Shown: positions 11,971 through 23,478, numbered from the stretch's first letter. The stretch: 64,000 bases of DNA from Dermatemys mawii (GCA_007922305.1 ML677341.1:73046690-73110689); one strand, 5' to 3'. The notes: generated by a model from the sequence alone, not told the origin. Made by a program: numbers and translations.

Positions 11971-12794
11971 GACTTAGAAGGAAGTGTTATTTCCTGCTGA
12001 ATCACCCATATCAGTTCTTGCTTTTTTTTTTTTCCTTTGTGGTTTCTAATTTAAATATTGACTGGGATCAATTCTGCTTATCTTAGATTTGTAAGCATCA
12101 CCTGCTGAGGTAGTGTAGCTGCAGGTAAAGATACAGATTTCCTCTGCTGGAGGATTCAGCGTCTTGGCCTTCAGGAAAAGAGCCAAATTTTCCACAGAGG
12201 TTCAAATACGCATGGTGTAATTCCCCAAATAAATAGACGTGGGTTTGGACACATTCTAGCACACATCCCCCACAAATCCCCTTGACTGTGAGGCAGGCCC
12301 CTACCATGCAAAGAGTATTAGTTGAAGAAAATGTCTACAGTAATTGTAAGCAAATGTCTGCTTTTCAGTCACTTTCACCATCTGCTCATTTAAAGGGAAC
12401 ACTGTCAAGTAGTTTTAATTCCAAATTTAGATTCTTGAAAAAAGTGGGAGGGGGGGAAGGGAAGTGTTTTACAGAGCTAATGGGTGTGGAAATATATATT
12501 ACATTGTTTAAAAAGTAACATATAAAGGAAACCATATAAAGGAAAGGTGCAGTAAATCCTCCTCTGCCAGGTTGGTTACCCAAACACAATAGCACTATGC
12601 TAGTGGATGAAAAATAGAAAGCAAATCTTTTCAGTCTGGTTTCACTCTCTTACTTGAGTAAAATGCAAAAAGCAAACACCAGATTTCAAAATGAAACCCA
12701 TTTTAATAGCAGAATCTATAACCCTACTGAAAATGACTTAAAATAGCTTTTCTATCCACAGAAATTACAATCTCAAGGTCAGATATCGTGGGCT

Positions 12795-13860
12795 CATCCA
12801 GGCCTAGAATTAATGTCATCAATGGCTATCCCTGGGTACGAGGATGATGTCTGCCAAGGGAAAACAGTCACTGATGAGACTTAAGATGGCTGAGGAGTTC
12901 AAGCCATGATCTACAGTTTTTTCCACATATATGACAGATAGTTTCTTGAAGAGGTGGTAGAACAATTGTTATTGGAGGATGGGGGTGCTGACAGCCATTA
13001 AACCAAACTGTAAACCCTGTACATAATGGAAACCACTTCAAACTTACAGTTCCTGCAGCACCCCCAGTTCCAGAACCTGTGGAGCACAGCTGCTGGCTGG
13101 GAGTCTGTACATTTTCCATCCTCCTCTGCCATTTCTCAGCCTCTTGAGCAAGGTGATTCTCTTCAAAACGGGCTAAGGCTTGATGTATGATATGATGCCT
13201 TTGCAGTCTAATGCCAGCTAACTTTTAATAATTCATTGGGTCCATGCCCCTCTTCTTAAGATATACTATCAGAATGTCTTGATAGCGTTTCCTCTGTCCC
13301 CCACTAGTCCGCTTACCATGACTATGTTGAGAAAAGAGGACTTGCTTCATAAGACGAGTATCAACTACCCCACACAATGGCCAGCCCAGCAAAGTCGATG
13401 TTTCATAATCTTCACCTCAACACTGGTGATGTTAGCTGCAGAGAGAATGTTAGAATGGGTGCAACAATCTTCCAGTTTGATATGGAGAATCTTCCTAAGG
13501 CAGCATGTTGGTACCACTCCAGATGCTCTCCTTGGACTGTGATGAAGAGTCTTGTATATCCCACTGACTCTCAAAACTATGTTGTTCGGAGTCTTGTACC
13601 ACTGGTCAGGCCACCATTGGTGAACCGTTCTGAGGTGAGGTTCCAGGTGAAGTGCGGTCCAAACTTCTCAAGACTCCCATGGCAGAACAGGCATATTCGA
13701 AGAATAAATGTAGAATCTCCCTGGAAAGGGGGTTATATCCCTGTTCCAATGGTATAAATCACCCATTTCTAATCATGGTGCATCACAAGAGATCAGCCCT
13801 TGAATGTGTGACTAGTCTTGAACTTCCAGAACTGAATACTTCCCATCCTGGTACTCAGAC
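12795..13860 (-). pseudogene. LINE pol C-terminal region, decayed, with zinc-knuckle-like finger
   Basis: On the - strand, pieces in different frames follow the C-terminal order of a non-LTR retrotransposon protein. A segment at 13574-13365 contains CLRKILHIKLED and LCWAGH, like the LRxIL.I.W.DR and LRWAGHVVRM motifs of such proteins. A Lys/Arg- and Gly-rich stretch follows. The end at 12930-12868 reads CHICGKNCRSWLELLSHLKSH, a C2H2-type finger (Cys, Cys, His, His spaced as CxxC-x12-HxxxH). Frame breaks separate these parts, so the copy is dead. The 5' part (endonuclease and most of the reverse transcriptase) is missing, typical of 5' truncation. The exact clade is not settled. Confidence 0.7.
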
Positions 13861-14228
13861 CAGAGATGGGAAGTAGTCACATTCACAAGACAGAAATAAA
13901 CTTTTTTTTATAGCAGATTGGTTATTTGATTAAATAAAGGCAACTGTTTGAGATTGCTGAAGGCTTTGGAATGTTAGTAGTCTGAGGAAGAGGGCCAAGT
14001 GGGCAGAGTGCAGATGAGGTAGCCAAAGATACATGATGAATTGTGGAACCATGTGATAAGTTAAATATATAACATGGCCCTGTAATTTATCATTTGATCA
14101 TTTCTATTCCATATGTTGGCATGCTTATATATGTATAGGGTGCTAAGAGCCATATGATACATCTAAATAAATAAATCAGCCCCTGGAAGAGCTTGAGATA
14201 TCAGTCATTAAAATTATAACTTTTATGT

Positions 14229-15005
14229 TGTGGTGGGGACACTACTCCACCCCATGAGTGATTGGGCTAGGTCAAGCTACAGAGGCTGCATGGCCTGGGA
14301 GCCAATCACGGAGGGCCTGAGAGGAGCCAATTAGGGCCCAGAAAGAGCCAGCCAATCAGGGCCAGGCTGAGCCATATATAAAGGCTGCATAGGCAAGCAG
14401 TAGGCAGTCTCTCCTTGACCAGTGAGGGAGAAGGACTGTTGCCTGAGCCAAGGAGACAGGCACCTTGGACAGTGCAGTGCAGGCTTGAGGGAGCAGAAAA
14501 GGGCTCCAGCCCGCTACCTGCCAGGCTGCAGGCCCAGAGGAGAAGGGCCCAGAAGGTGCAAGGGGCTGGAGGGAAAGTGTCCCAGGAATAGTGGTTGGAC
14601 AAGGGAAGTGAAGGAGGGGGGGCTGCCACTAGAGGGTCCCTGGGTCAGGACCCAGAGTAGTGGGAGGGCCTGCCCCCCCTCCCTTGTACTGCATCTGGTT
14701 GTGGAGGAGTGTCCAGAACAGACTGCAACCAGCCCTTGATGAGCGGGGCTAGATTGAGGGGCTGTGGTTGGCTGCTGGGATGGTTAACCCTGCCGGAAGT
14801 GGGTGAGCATGGACTAAGGGGCACTGCTAGAGGGCAGTGTCCTGAAGTGGATGCCGCCGAGCGGGGAGCAACGGAGGTCCGGATACCAGGAGGAAGCAGA
14901 TGACGGACAGGACATAACTGGCAGAGTGTGCTCCACGACTGTTAAGAGCTAATTCCCGGACTGAACAGGAGGAGTCCTGCGGTGGTGAGTCCTATCCCCA
15001 TCACA
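14229..15005 (+). mobile_element. Solo LTR, 777 bp
   Basis: The block begins TGTGGTGGGGA and ends TCCCCATCACA, an 11-base imperfect inverted terminus with canonical TG...CA. It is flanked by perfect 5-base duplications TATGT at 14224-14228 and 15006-15010. This is the signature of a solo LTR left by LTR-LTR recombination. Inside are three CCAAT boxes (about 14301, 14329 and 14351) and a TATATAAA box at about 14376, spaced as in a polymerase II promoter. The interior is CG-richer than its surroundings and has no coding sequence. I cannot tell whether the parent was a Gypsy/Metaviridae-type element or an endogenous retrovirus. Confidence 0.88.
14375..14382 (+). promoter_or_regulatory. TATA box of the solo LTR promoter
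   Basis: ATATATAA lies 22-75 bases downstream of three CCAAT motifs, in the U3-like part of the LTR. An initiation site about 25-30 bases further on, near 14410, is expected. Confidence 0.65.
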
Positions 15006-15010
15006 TATGT

Positions 15011-15690
15011 ATAGAAAAGCTATTTTAGGGATGGTTATGCCTTCACCTGAACCCTATGTGACTGGACTAATAGTAACCAATGCACCTGACTTTAAAAGTA
15101 CAGCATAGATATACATCAATAAAAATAAACTTTTAAAAATATCTTTAGAACATTTGCAGAATACTTTTTGTTCAGTGTGTGGCATACACAGAGAAACCAT
15201 TGGTGTGGTGTGTGGTTCTGCAGCACATGATGGATCTCCCACAGTATCATGTATTTTCCTGCACGTATTATATATAAGCAAGAATATATAGTGGTGTGGT
15301 GAGGCATAAATGGGCTATTACTATGAGTTCAGGGTGGCTTTATTACTTACACGTGCATTTTTTTTAAAAAAAATACATCTTTATATTATTGCTTTAACTA
15401 GAGAATATTAAAATTTGAGGTTTTGTCCATTTGCATAAATTCCTGATGTTAGATGCAATGAATTGTTTGTCAGAGGTGAGTGGAATCCAAATATTACCCT
15501 AATATTTATGCTTTGTGGTCTGGATTCAGAGTGATCATCACAGCAACAAGAATAAAAGAGTGAAGAGGTTATCCATTCCATCATTGCTGCTCACACTAGG
15601 GGGAGAGTTGGTGACCACAGAGGGGACTTTGGCAATAAAAGGTTAAGGCCAGCCTCTGGTCACAGGCTACACAGAATCTGGCTACCAGTG
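15011..15690. other. Intergenic, nothing recognised
   Basis: AT-rich sequence between the solo LTR and the next LINE. Contains a TTTTTTTTAAAAAAAA palindromic tract near 15358-15372. No gene or element ends seen. Confidence 0.4.
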
Positions 15691-17220
15691 AAAATTAAAA
15701 ATAATGGCAGCATTCACTGACCTTTCTTCTGCATATGATACAGTATGATGCAAAGATCTCCTGCTTCCTCATGCTAATCGACCACCGGATTTATCACCAA
15801 GAAGTTGAGTAACAGAAGATTCACCGTACACCTTGGTGAATCTGTCAGTAAATCATGGAGATTGAACAATGGCCTCCCCTAGGGATCCATTTTAGCACCC
15901 TCAGTGTTCATTCTTTAGACCAGTGGTCTTCAAAGTGGGGTGCGCGCACCCCCGGGGGTGCGCGAGACCCTGGTGCTGCCGCTGATCCCACTGGGAGACT
16001 GCCGAACTCCCGGGCGATCTATTTTTGTCCCGTCGAAATGCCGCTGTGGAAAGCGGAAGCTTCCGCTTTCTGCGGCAGCATTTTGGCGGACATACCCCTG
16101 GGGGCCGCACGAGTTTTTCCTCTGCGAAAAGGGGCTGCGGAGGAAAAACTTTGAAGACCGCTGCTCTAGACCAGTGACATTCTGATCATGCTGTAAATTC
16201 ATCTATGCAGATGACATTGCACTAGCAACACAAGTGTCCTCTCTGAAGGACACAGAAAAGGTCACAAACAATGACCTCAGCACACATTTCAAAGCTTGGT
16301 AACTGAAATCCAACACATTGAAAACACTCATCTGGGCCTCCACTCGAATAACAAGAAGGCCAAAGTGCAGCTGAAAGTGAACTTTTGTGATCGACCTCTT
16401 TCATATGACCATAATCCACTGTGCATTGGAGTTACCCTTACTCAGACACTGAGCTATCACCAACACCTTGACAATACCAAAAAGAACATAAAGACAAAGG
16501 TTAGCATCATCCAGAAGCTTACTGGCTCATCCTGGGGATATGATGCGCACATACACTTTGAACATCAGCACAAATCCTGTTTGTTTCAACAGCATCAGGT
16601 TGGTGCAACAGCTCCCACACCAATCTCACTGACACTGAAATTAAAGCTATGCTCAGGATTGTTAGCGGGTATCTCAAATCAATGCCAAAACATTGGCTTC
16701 CAGTTTTGGTGAGTATCACACAACCTCAGGCAAGATGCTGCTATAGGCATTATGCAACATCATGCAAGACGCTGCTGTAGTCCAGGAGTACAACACAATC
16801 CTGTCCACTGTGGACCCGCTGATACACCAAATCTTCAATTTGATGCCACTCTGCTCACTTAAATCCAGGAAGCCTTTTCAGATCCACATCTCAATGCTAC
16901 AGGCCAATGGAAAGGACACCAGCACTTGCTGGCTCAAATCATGAGCTGCTTGTGATCTTTCAGAGAAAGATCTGATTGAAGATCCAGTGAAAGAAGTCCC
17001 AGGATTCTGTCTCCCTCATAAGCAGCGAACTGCACCCAGCTGTGTTTGGACAACATACAAAAGACGTGTCTCTCTTACACATTTGAAAAAATCAAAGCAT
17101 CACCAAATTGTGAGTGTGGCCAAGTACAAAGCATGTTATGCAATCTTGGACAATTGCTCCATTCATTCTGACAGTGGTGTCACAGGGGGGATCCATCAGC
17201 TACCCCAGAAGCATAAGAAT
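15690..17220 (+). pseudogene. Decayed LINE reverse-transcriptase gene, split by hAT
   Basis: Translated pieces follow the order of a non-LTR reverse transcriptase. There is FTDLSSAYDTV (RT domain with the first catalytic Asp context), then a NGLP-like segment near 15870. After the hAT insertion come YADDIALATQ at about 16203, carrying the catalytic YADD box, then GVTLTQTLSYHQHLDNTKK (thumb-type region) at about 16429 and the C-terminal half to about 17220. Stops and frame shifts interrupt every part, so it cannot make a protein. The order is collinear across the whole copy. It is a long but very old LINE copy, different in region from the - strand LINE at 12.8-13.9 kb. Confidence 0.75.
15921..16163 (+). 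mobile_element. hAT MITE nested in the LINE
   Basis: Starts CAGTGGTCTTCAAAGTGGGG and ends ACTTTGAAGACCGCTG, a 14-base near-perfect inverted end. Flanks CTTTAGAC (15913-15920) and CTCTAGAC (16164-16171) match at 7 of 8 bases and fit the hAT target preference nTCTAGAn. It splits the RT domain of the LINE between the NGLP-like and YADD segments, so it is younger than that copy. Confidence 0.92.
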
Positions 17221-17764
17221 GTTTTAATTATAATTCCAGCCTGTTGCTTTTCAAATACCATTTTTTCCTCTTCTTCTTTCGTATGAAAAAAGGGGTTTGG
17301 GGATACTTTGTGGGTACAGCTTCCTGCCTCCTAAGCACTGGGTACTTTACTTTGTTCATGTCTGACAGTTTGCATTAAGCATGGTGTGTAGTCCAATGCC
17401 CTTGTGCTCTGTATGCACTGCATGGTTCTTTTGGGTACGTACAGTGGTATCATGAGGGGGGTGTGTGTGTGTGTGTATAGGACTGAGGTATACAGCTCCT
17501 TAAGCATTCCATTTGGCAAAAGGAAGAATGGTCACCTGAATCAGTCAGAGATGGGAACACAGAGAAATTATACAATTTGGTGTGATCCATTCTCCGCATT
17601 TTCCCTGGATCCTTGGCATCTCTTGGCTGATCCTTCATGATCCTCTCATTCAGTTGTGAGAACAGAAAGTCATCTTTCTGACTGAACTCTGCCAACAGCA
17701 TGGTCAGAAACCAGCAAATATTGCACCCAGATCCAAGAAGGCTACTGGGGGAAATGTGGAACTT
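17221..17764. other. Spacer with GT microsatellite
   Basis: No gene supported. A (GT)n tract lies at 17461-17477. The remainder may include the eroded 3' end of the preceding LINE and 5' parts of the following Gypsy element, but no motif supports this. Confidence 0.4.
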
Positions 17765-18384
17765 CCCTGCAAGTACTATGACTACACTGATGTATGTGAG
17801 AAGAATTCAGAAAACCTCTCCCCAACATCAGGACTATGACCGTCCTATAGAACTTCAGCCAGGTGCAAAGATACCATTTGACTTGATCTATGCAATGTTG
17901 GAGTCTGACTGGTGGCACTGCGAGAATATCTCCAAGAGAACTTGGCCCACAGGTTGATCCACAAATCAATTTCACCAGCTGGTGCCCCGCTCCTCTTTGT
18001 AAAAAAAGGATGGCAGTCTTCACCTCTGATTATTGAGCCCTAAATCAGATAACCTGCTACCGCTGATCCCTGAGCTGTTGGACCATGTAGGGGCTGCCTG
18101 CATACTCATGAAACTGTAAGATCCTTGGGGATCCAATCTCATCATATCCAAGAAGGTGATGGACAGAAGATGGCCTTTCAGATCAACTACAGACACTCTG
18201 AATATTTAATTATTCAGTATAAATGGCATAATGCTCCAGCAACATTCCAGAATTTCATTAATGATGTGCTACAAGATCTACTGGACCAGTTTGGTAGAGT
18301 ACTTAGATGATCTGTTGAGATTCTTGGATAATCTGGACCACACCACTCACATCTGCACAGTGCTAAAGAGACTATGACAATGCA

Positions 18385-18453
18385 AAAAGAACAAGTACTT
18401 GTGGCACTTGTTTGTTTTGCGGATACAGACTAAAACAGCTGCTACACTGAAAC
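18385..18453 (-). mobile_element. Short retroposon nested in Gypsy element, 13-bp duplication
   Basis: A 69-base insertion flanked by perfect 13-base repeats CTATGACAATGCA at 18372-18384 and 18454-18466. Its GGATACAGACTAAAACAGCTGC is the reverse complement of the GTAGCTGTGTTAGTCTG core of the unit at 6812-6912, so both are the same family. Confidence 0.78.
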
Positions 18454-19564
18454 CTATGACAATGCAGCTTCTACACTAAAATAGAGACGTGTGCATTTGA
18501 TCTGACCTCAGCAGGATTTCATCCTGTCCCCAGAAGGCATCAAGATGATTTGCACAAGTTCTAGGCTGTCTGTGACTGGGCAGCCCCCTGCAATGTGCAT
18601 GACCTACAACACTTTTTAGGCTTTGCAAACTTCTACTGTAGGTTCATTTCGGATTTTCCAAAACAAGCCAAGCCCTGCACTGCCTTACTTGAAGAAAAAA
18701 TGCCACGTTCCACTGATTATCTGAGGCCCAGCATGCATTTGAGTAACTGAAGCTTGCCTTCACTACTGCTCCAGTACTAGCCCACCTTGTCATGGAACAA
18801 ACTTTTGTTGTGGAAGCCAACACCTCTAGTACAGCGATCAAGACAGTCCTCTCCTGAGCAAATACAGCATTCTATTGCCTACTACTCAAGGAAGCTCACA
18901 TCTACTGAGCCAAACTATGGGGTCCTGTGTGAGGAGCTCCTGGCAATTAAGACTGCCTTTGAAGAGTAGCAACATTACATGTTTATGGACCACAAGAACT
19001 TGGAGTACGTGCCTACGGCCAAGGTCATGATGCGTCCTATTCTTCTCCCAATTCAACTTTACCCTGACCTACCACCCTAGAACCAGGCATGGCAAAGGCA
19101 ATGCCTTGTTCTGAAGATGGGTCTTATGGGTCAGTGACCTCAGTCTAGAACCAGCCCACCTTCTCAAATCCCATAACTTTCTTAACGCAACTCACTGCCG
19201 TCTCCAGAATTCCATCCAAGTTGGACATTGTCAACCCATGTATGACAGTTGGGGAGGGTGGGAATTTATGTTTGAAGGACCACATATATTTTCCCCCTGG
19301 ACCTGTGAGCATGGCAGTTCTCCAACTCTGCCATGACTCCAACTTGGCAAGACACTTAATTGTTGGGGTTTATATCACCTTAATGTCTGGTTTCTTCTGG
19401 TGGCCTCAAAGGCACCCCAAGAACTTTATAGCTTCCTGCCAGGCGTGTTCCCTCACCAAGATCCTTGCCAGAAACTCTGCAGTTTCCTCCAATCTCTGGA
19501 CACCCATCTCGGCCCTGGGAAGCCATTTCTTTGGACTTTATGATTGAACTACCGGAATCCAGTG

Positions 19565-20195
19565 CAGAGGTGGGCAAACTAAGGCCTGCGGGCCACATCT
19601 GGCCCATGGGACCATCTTGCCCAGCCCTTGAGTCTCCAGACAGGGAGGCTAGCCCCTGGGCCCTCCCTTGCTGTCCCTCCTACCCCCACAGCCTCAGTTC
19701 ACCGTGCTGCCAGCACTCTGGGCGGCAGGGCTGCAAGTTCCTGCCAGGCAGTGGGGTGGTGTGGCTGACACTGGCTGGGCAGCGAGGCTGCAGTCCTGCT
19801 GCTCTGAGCAGCGTGGTAAGGGGTGGGGGTGGGGGTTGGATAAGAGTCAGGGGATCCCAGAGAGCAGTCAGGGGATCCCGGAGAGCAGTCAGGGGACAGG
19901 GAGTGGTTGGATAGGCAGGGGAGTCCCTGGGGGCCTGTCCAGGGGGTGGGGATGTGTATAGGAGATGGGGGGGGGCTGGATAGGGGTTGGGGTACCGGGA
20001 AGGGGCGGTCAGGGGACAAGAAGCAGAGGGGGTTGGAGGTTCTGAGGGGGGCAGTCAGGGAGCAGGAAGTGGGAGGGGGCAGATCAGGGGCGGGGGGCCA
20101 GGTTGTTTGGGGAGGCACAGCCTTCCCTACCTGGCCCTCCATACAGTTTTGAAACCCTGATGTGCCCCTTAGACCAAAAAGTTTGCCCACTCCTG
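19565..20195 (+). mobile_element. hAT element nested in the integrase region
   Basis: Begins CAGAGGTGGGCAAACT and ends AGTTTGCCCACTCCTG, inverted ends of about 16 bases. Perfect 8-base target duplications ATCCAGTG lie at 19557-19564 and 20196-20203. The 631-base interior is very G-rich on one strand with short tandem GGGGATCCCRGAGAGCAGTCA units near 19855-19895. The 184-aa and 149-aa frames across it are composition artefacts. It is non-autonomous. The same family occurs at 22951-23478, 34553-35253 and 48947-49651. Confidence 0.92.
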
Positions 20196-20356
20196 ATCCA
20201 GTGGTTCTGTCACCATCCTGACAGCAGTAGATTGCTTTTCTAAAATGGCCCACTCTTTATTCCCTGCACAGGTTTACTCTCTGAGAAGGAAAGTGCCCGA
20301 GGTTGGATAAATAATATAGTTTGTCTTCATGGCTTCCTGCATCATATCACCTGACT

Positions 20357-20611
20357 AGGGATGGGAGTGGTGGAAGCTTCCTAACAGTGGGGGGACCACT
20401 GGCACCTGAACCATGCCCCCCATGCCACCCTTCTTCTGAGCCCACAAATCACCCTTTCCCCTCCCTGAGATCCCACCCCTGTGCTATCCATTCCCCTGAG
20501 GCTCTGCCCTCACGCTACCTCTTCCCCTCAAGACCCTTTTCCCATATCACTGTTCTTACAGCTGGTAAAAAGTGGAGGGGCCCTGACTCTCTGGCCCCAC
20601 TAGTCTGGTGA
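20357..20611. mobile_element. Unclassified insertion in integrase fragment
   Basis: Coding homology to the integrase stops at about 20349 (GLPHHI-like segment) and resumes at about 20612 with a DWGPQF-like segment. The bases between are C-rich and non-coding. Flanks ACCTGACT and CACTGACT match at 6 of 8, which could be an old 8-base duplication. No clear inverted ends. Confidence 0.5.
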
Positions 20612-21110
20612 CACTGACTGGGGACCACAGTTTATTGCCCTCTTCTGGCACAAGGCCCTTTGTTTATTAGGAGACCATGTGCACCTGTCCTCTGCCTACC
20701 ATCAATGGATGCAGTCAGATCCTTGAACAATTCTTATAATGCTACATCAACTATCACCAGGATGACTGGTCTTCACTGTTACCATATGCAGTGTTCTCAT
20801 ACAATAATATGGACCACACATCCACAGACCACATCCCCTTCTTTATCAACTATGAGTAGCACCCCAGATTCCACCCACAACTATCCATGTGCTCCCCGAG
20901 TCTATCTGCCTTGGACCTAGTAGAACACATCCATGAGGAGTTGAAGAGACACCTTGAAAAAGCAAACGAGGACTTCTAAATACACACGGACAAACATAGA
21001 CAACTGGGACCCACCTACTCAGTACGACAAAAGGTGTAGCTTTCAGCAGAATCTATCTGCATGGACAAACCCTCCTGGAAACTAGGCTCATGTACCTGGG
21101 ACCTATGAAG

Positions 21111-22950
21111 CCCAGCCCCAGTCTGAGGCTCTGCTGCTGCAGTCCTATTGGTGGAGTCCCAGAGCAGCTGATGGGCCTTCTGGCTCTTCTTAAGCCAGAA
21201 ACAGGAACAGAAAGCTGTTTGAACAACTTAGTCCAGAACAGGGTGGAACAATGTGCTTCCCCCTTCTTTGGCTTGATTTCCTGGCATCCTAAACTGGTGA
21301 CTTCTGTCATCTGATTTGTGGTGACTCCTGTCATCTGATTCTGACCTCTAGTTTGTCTCTGTTTCTGACCTCCTGGTATCCTGACCTAGCTGATTCCTGT
21401 CTTGTGACGATAGACTCTGGGTCTGACCACCCACAATTGGGCTGTGATAGTGGGACTTTTTTAAAATAATTTTCTTCGGTGCTTTGCTCAGTCCAATTTT
21501 AGATGGGTCAAGTGATGGAGCTTCCACCACTTCCTTAGGGATGCTATTTTACAGCCTAATAGACTGTTTCCTTTGCTTAGTTTCATCCTATAACGTTTCT
21601 TGATATTTTTGCATCCTTGAAATACTTATCCACAGTTATCATGATGCTTCTTAGTTCCCATTTGGCCAAGCTGTAAAAACCTAGGCTCTCTGCATGAATT
21701 AATCCTTTCCAGCCCTTTTATCCTTCTATGTGACTCTTCTTTTAATTCTCTCCAACTTGTCAACATCTCAGTGGCACTGACCTGTCCTGAACTGAACATA
21801 TTCTCAAATTGTGGTCTCACCAGTGTTGTAAAAAAACTGGACTATTTCCTATGTCTCTCTGAAAAGAGGCCTCTGCATTCACGGCCTCAAATTAAATTAG
21901 CAGGATGGTTTTTGCTGCTATATCAAATAGCAAAAATATATTAAATCCACTGTCTCTGTTACTGCCTCTGCTACTGGAGCCCAAACTATTCCTTCCCACT
22001 CTTCTGCCCCTCTCTTTAATGGCTCATATGGTACATCAACCATCCTTTCAGTCAAATTGGATTGGATAGGACTTCTCTCTGGGGGTTTATCAATGCCACT
22101 TTAGATATACGAGCCAACTCTTTCCCCCCTCCCCTTTTAACAAAATATCTTTTTTTTCCACACTCTCCCGTCCAAGCTTTCCTACTCCACTGAATTTAAA
22201 TGCCATTAAAAGGTGTATCTCTGTGTTCCCAAACATTCAAACATGGACCCGTATGTTCTTCATCTGTAACAGGAGGTTTTAAGCCTCATATAGCAGGAGT
22301 GGAGGTGTTGAAACTCCTTTTCTGGAGAATGGAAAGGGTGAATATTTCCCCACAAATGTTTTATCTCAGTTGTCAGGAATGCAGACAAGTTCCTCCAAGT
22401 TGAAAATGACAGGTAGGTGCCACAGCAAAAAAACTTGTTTGTGCTTTTTCAGGGGCCAGCCCAAGACTGTGAAATTAACTCCTCCAGGAACTAAGGACCA
22501 TCACAGACCCCACTACCTTCTGCTACAAGCACAAGGTGCATTGCTTTCATCTAGGCTTCTCTAACCTAAACACAAATCTGCATGTACATTTGGAAGAAAA
22601 CTCACACCTTTACAAAACAAAACACACCACTGTACACACAGTTCTCTTTCTGGGGAGAGGAGGAGAGAGAAAATAAACCACATGTGACATGTTAATGTAA
22701 GTGGGAGATTAGTCCTGCTATTAATTGTGGAGAACTTTCCTGGCTTATACACTACTCCAGTGGAACTGGCTAACGAAAGGATATGAGTCCTTACTCCCAC
22801 TTTCTTTACCCAGAGGCCTGCCTGTCCTCAAGGACTCCCCTGCCATTCTCTTGTGTGGCAGAATCTTTGTAAACCTGATAAGGTTGGACCCAGGATTCCT
22901 GGGGGCTTGACCCCCAATCTTGTCATAGTCACTTAAGACAGGGGCTAGGG
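21111..22950. other. Spacer with a CR1 3' fragment
   Basis: No gene supported. Holds a CR1-like fragment on the - strand (21490-21860). The part 22560-22950 together with 23487-23600 reads as one uninterrupted dispersed sequence once the hAT at 22951-23478 is removed. Confidence 0.4.
21490..21860 (-). repeat. CR1-like LINE 3' untranslated region
   Basis: On the + strand it reads CTTCCACCACTTCCTTAGGG, then phrases for TTTCCAGCCCTTTTATCC and ACTGAACATATTCTCAAATT, and ends GGTCTCACCAGTGTTGTA. This order matches the reverse complement of the CR1 3' region. No coding part is retained. Confidence 0.6.
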
Positions 22951-23478
22951 CAGGGGTGGGCAAACTTTTTGGCCCGAGGGCCACAGTGGGGTTAAAAATT
23001 GTGCCGAGGGCCAGGTAGGGAAGCCTGACCCCACCCCTTATCCAACCCCCACTCACTTCCTGCTCCCTGACTGCCCCCCCCTGATATTTCCCCACCCTAA
23101 TCACCACCCCCCTGGGAAACCAACACCCCCCCATTACCTTAATTAGCCGGGTGCTCCTCCACCTGGGCCCGGTCGGGGAGTGCAGAGACCTGCGGCTCCC
23201 CATGCTTGACCCGGCCCCCCAGCTGGGGAGCACAGCTCCCCGCACTCCACCTGCCCCCCGGCCAGGGACAGCAGGGCTGAGTGGCTCCCTGCGCTCCACC
23301 CGGCCCCTGGTGGGGTCTCGCGGCTCCCCACGCGCGACCCAGCCCGGGAACACGGGGCGGGCCCAGCTTTGAGCGGGGGGACCTGCGGCAGGCCGGCCAG
23401 GCCCTTTGACTGGAAGTGCGGGGCCAGGCTCGCAGGCCAGATGAAAATGGCCAGCGGGCCACAGTTTGCCCACCCCTG
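22951..23478 (-). mobile_element. hAT element with perfect target duplication
   Basis: Begins CAGGGGTGGGCAAACTTTTT and ends ACAGTTTGCCCACCCCTG, 16-base inverted ends. Perfect 8-base duplications GGCTAGGG lie at 22943-22950 and 23479-23486. The 528-base interior is about as CpG-rich as anything in the window (CCCGGCC-type runs around 23150-23420), which suggests a fairly recent copy. The 271-aa, 130-aa and 107-aa frames over it are GC-driven shadows. Same family as 19565-20195. Confidence 0.93.

Larger units (their letters stand above)
10010..12790. other. Intergenic with old SINE/LINE fragments
   Basis: No gene supported. The 588-base open frame at 10373-10960 begins with GTG and has no recognisable domain; its first part contains a GGTCAGGAAGGAATTCCC phrase typical of CR1-related repeat ends. 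A CR1-like 3' tail lies at about 11425-11515 and a MIR/CORE-SINE-like fragment at about 11740-11970. A poly-T run lies at 12022-12033. Confidence 0.4.
17765..21110 (+). pseudogene. Gypsy-type LTR retrotransposon pol region, decayed
   Basis: Collinear fragments match Ty3/Gypsy pol order. The N-terminal RT segment has YDRPIELQPGAKIPF at about 17837. The palm region has APATFQNFINDVLQDLLDQF at about 18235. An RNase H-like stretch at 18790-19010 has YYSRKLTSTEPNYG and LLAIK. An integrase zinc-finger-like segment with CHDS, FFWWP and CQACS lies at 19260-19460. The integrase core start (DFMIELPES) is at about 19530, and further integrase pieces lie at 20204-20345 and 20615-21010. Multiple stops and shifts are present in all parts. 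The catalytic RT motif region after 18300 is broken. Three later insertions interrupt it (18385-18453, 19565-20195, about 20357-20611). No flanking LTRs were found, so the copy is truncated or its LTRs are too diverged to see. Confidence 0.8.

Noticed and set aside
19699..20253. 184-aa open frame on the - strand
   Set aside because: Pro/Ser-rich shadow of the G-rich hAT interior, crossing the insertion boundary.
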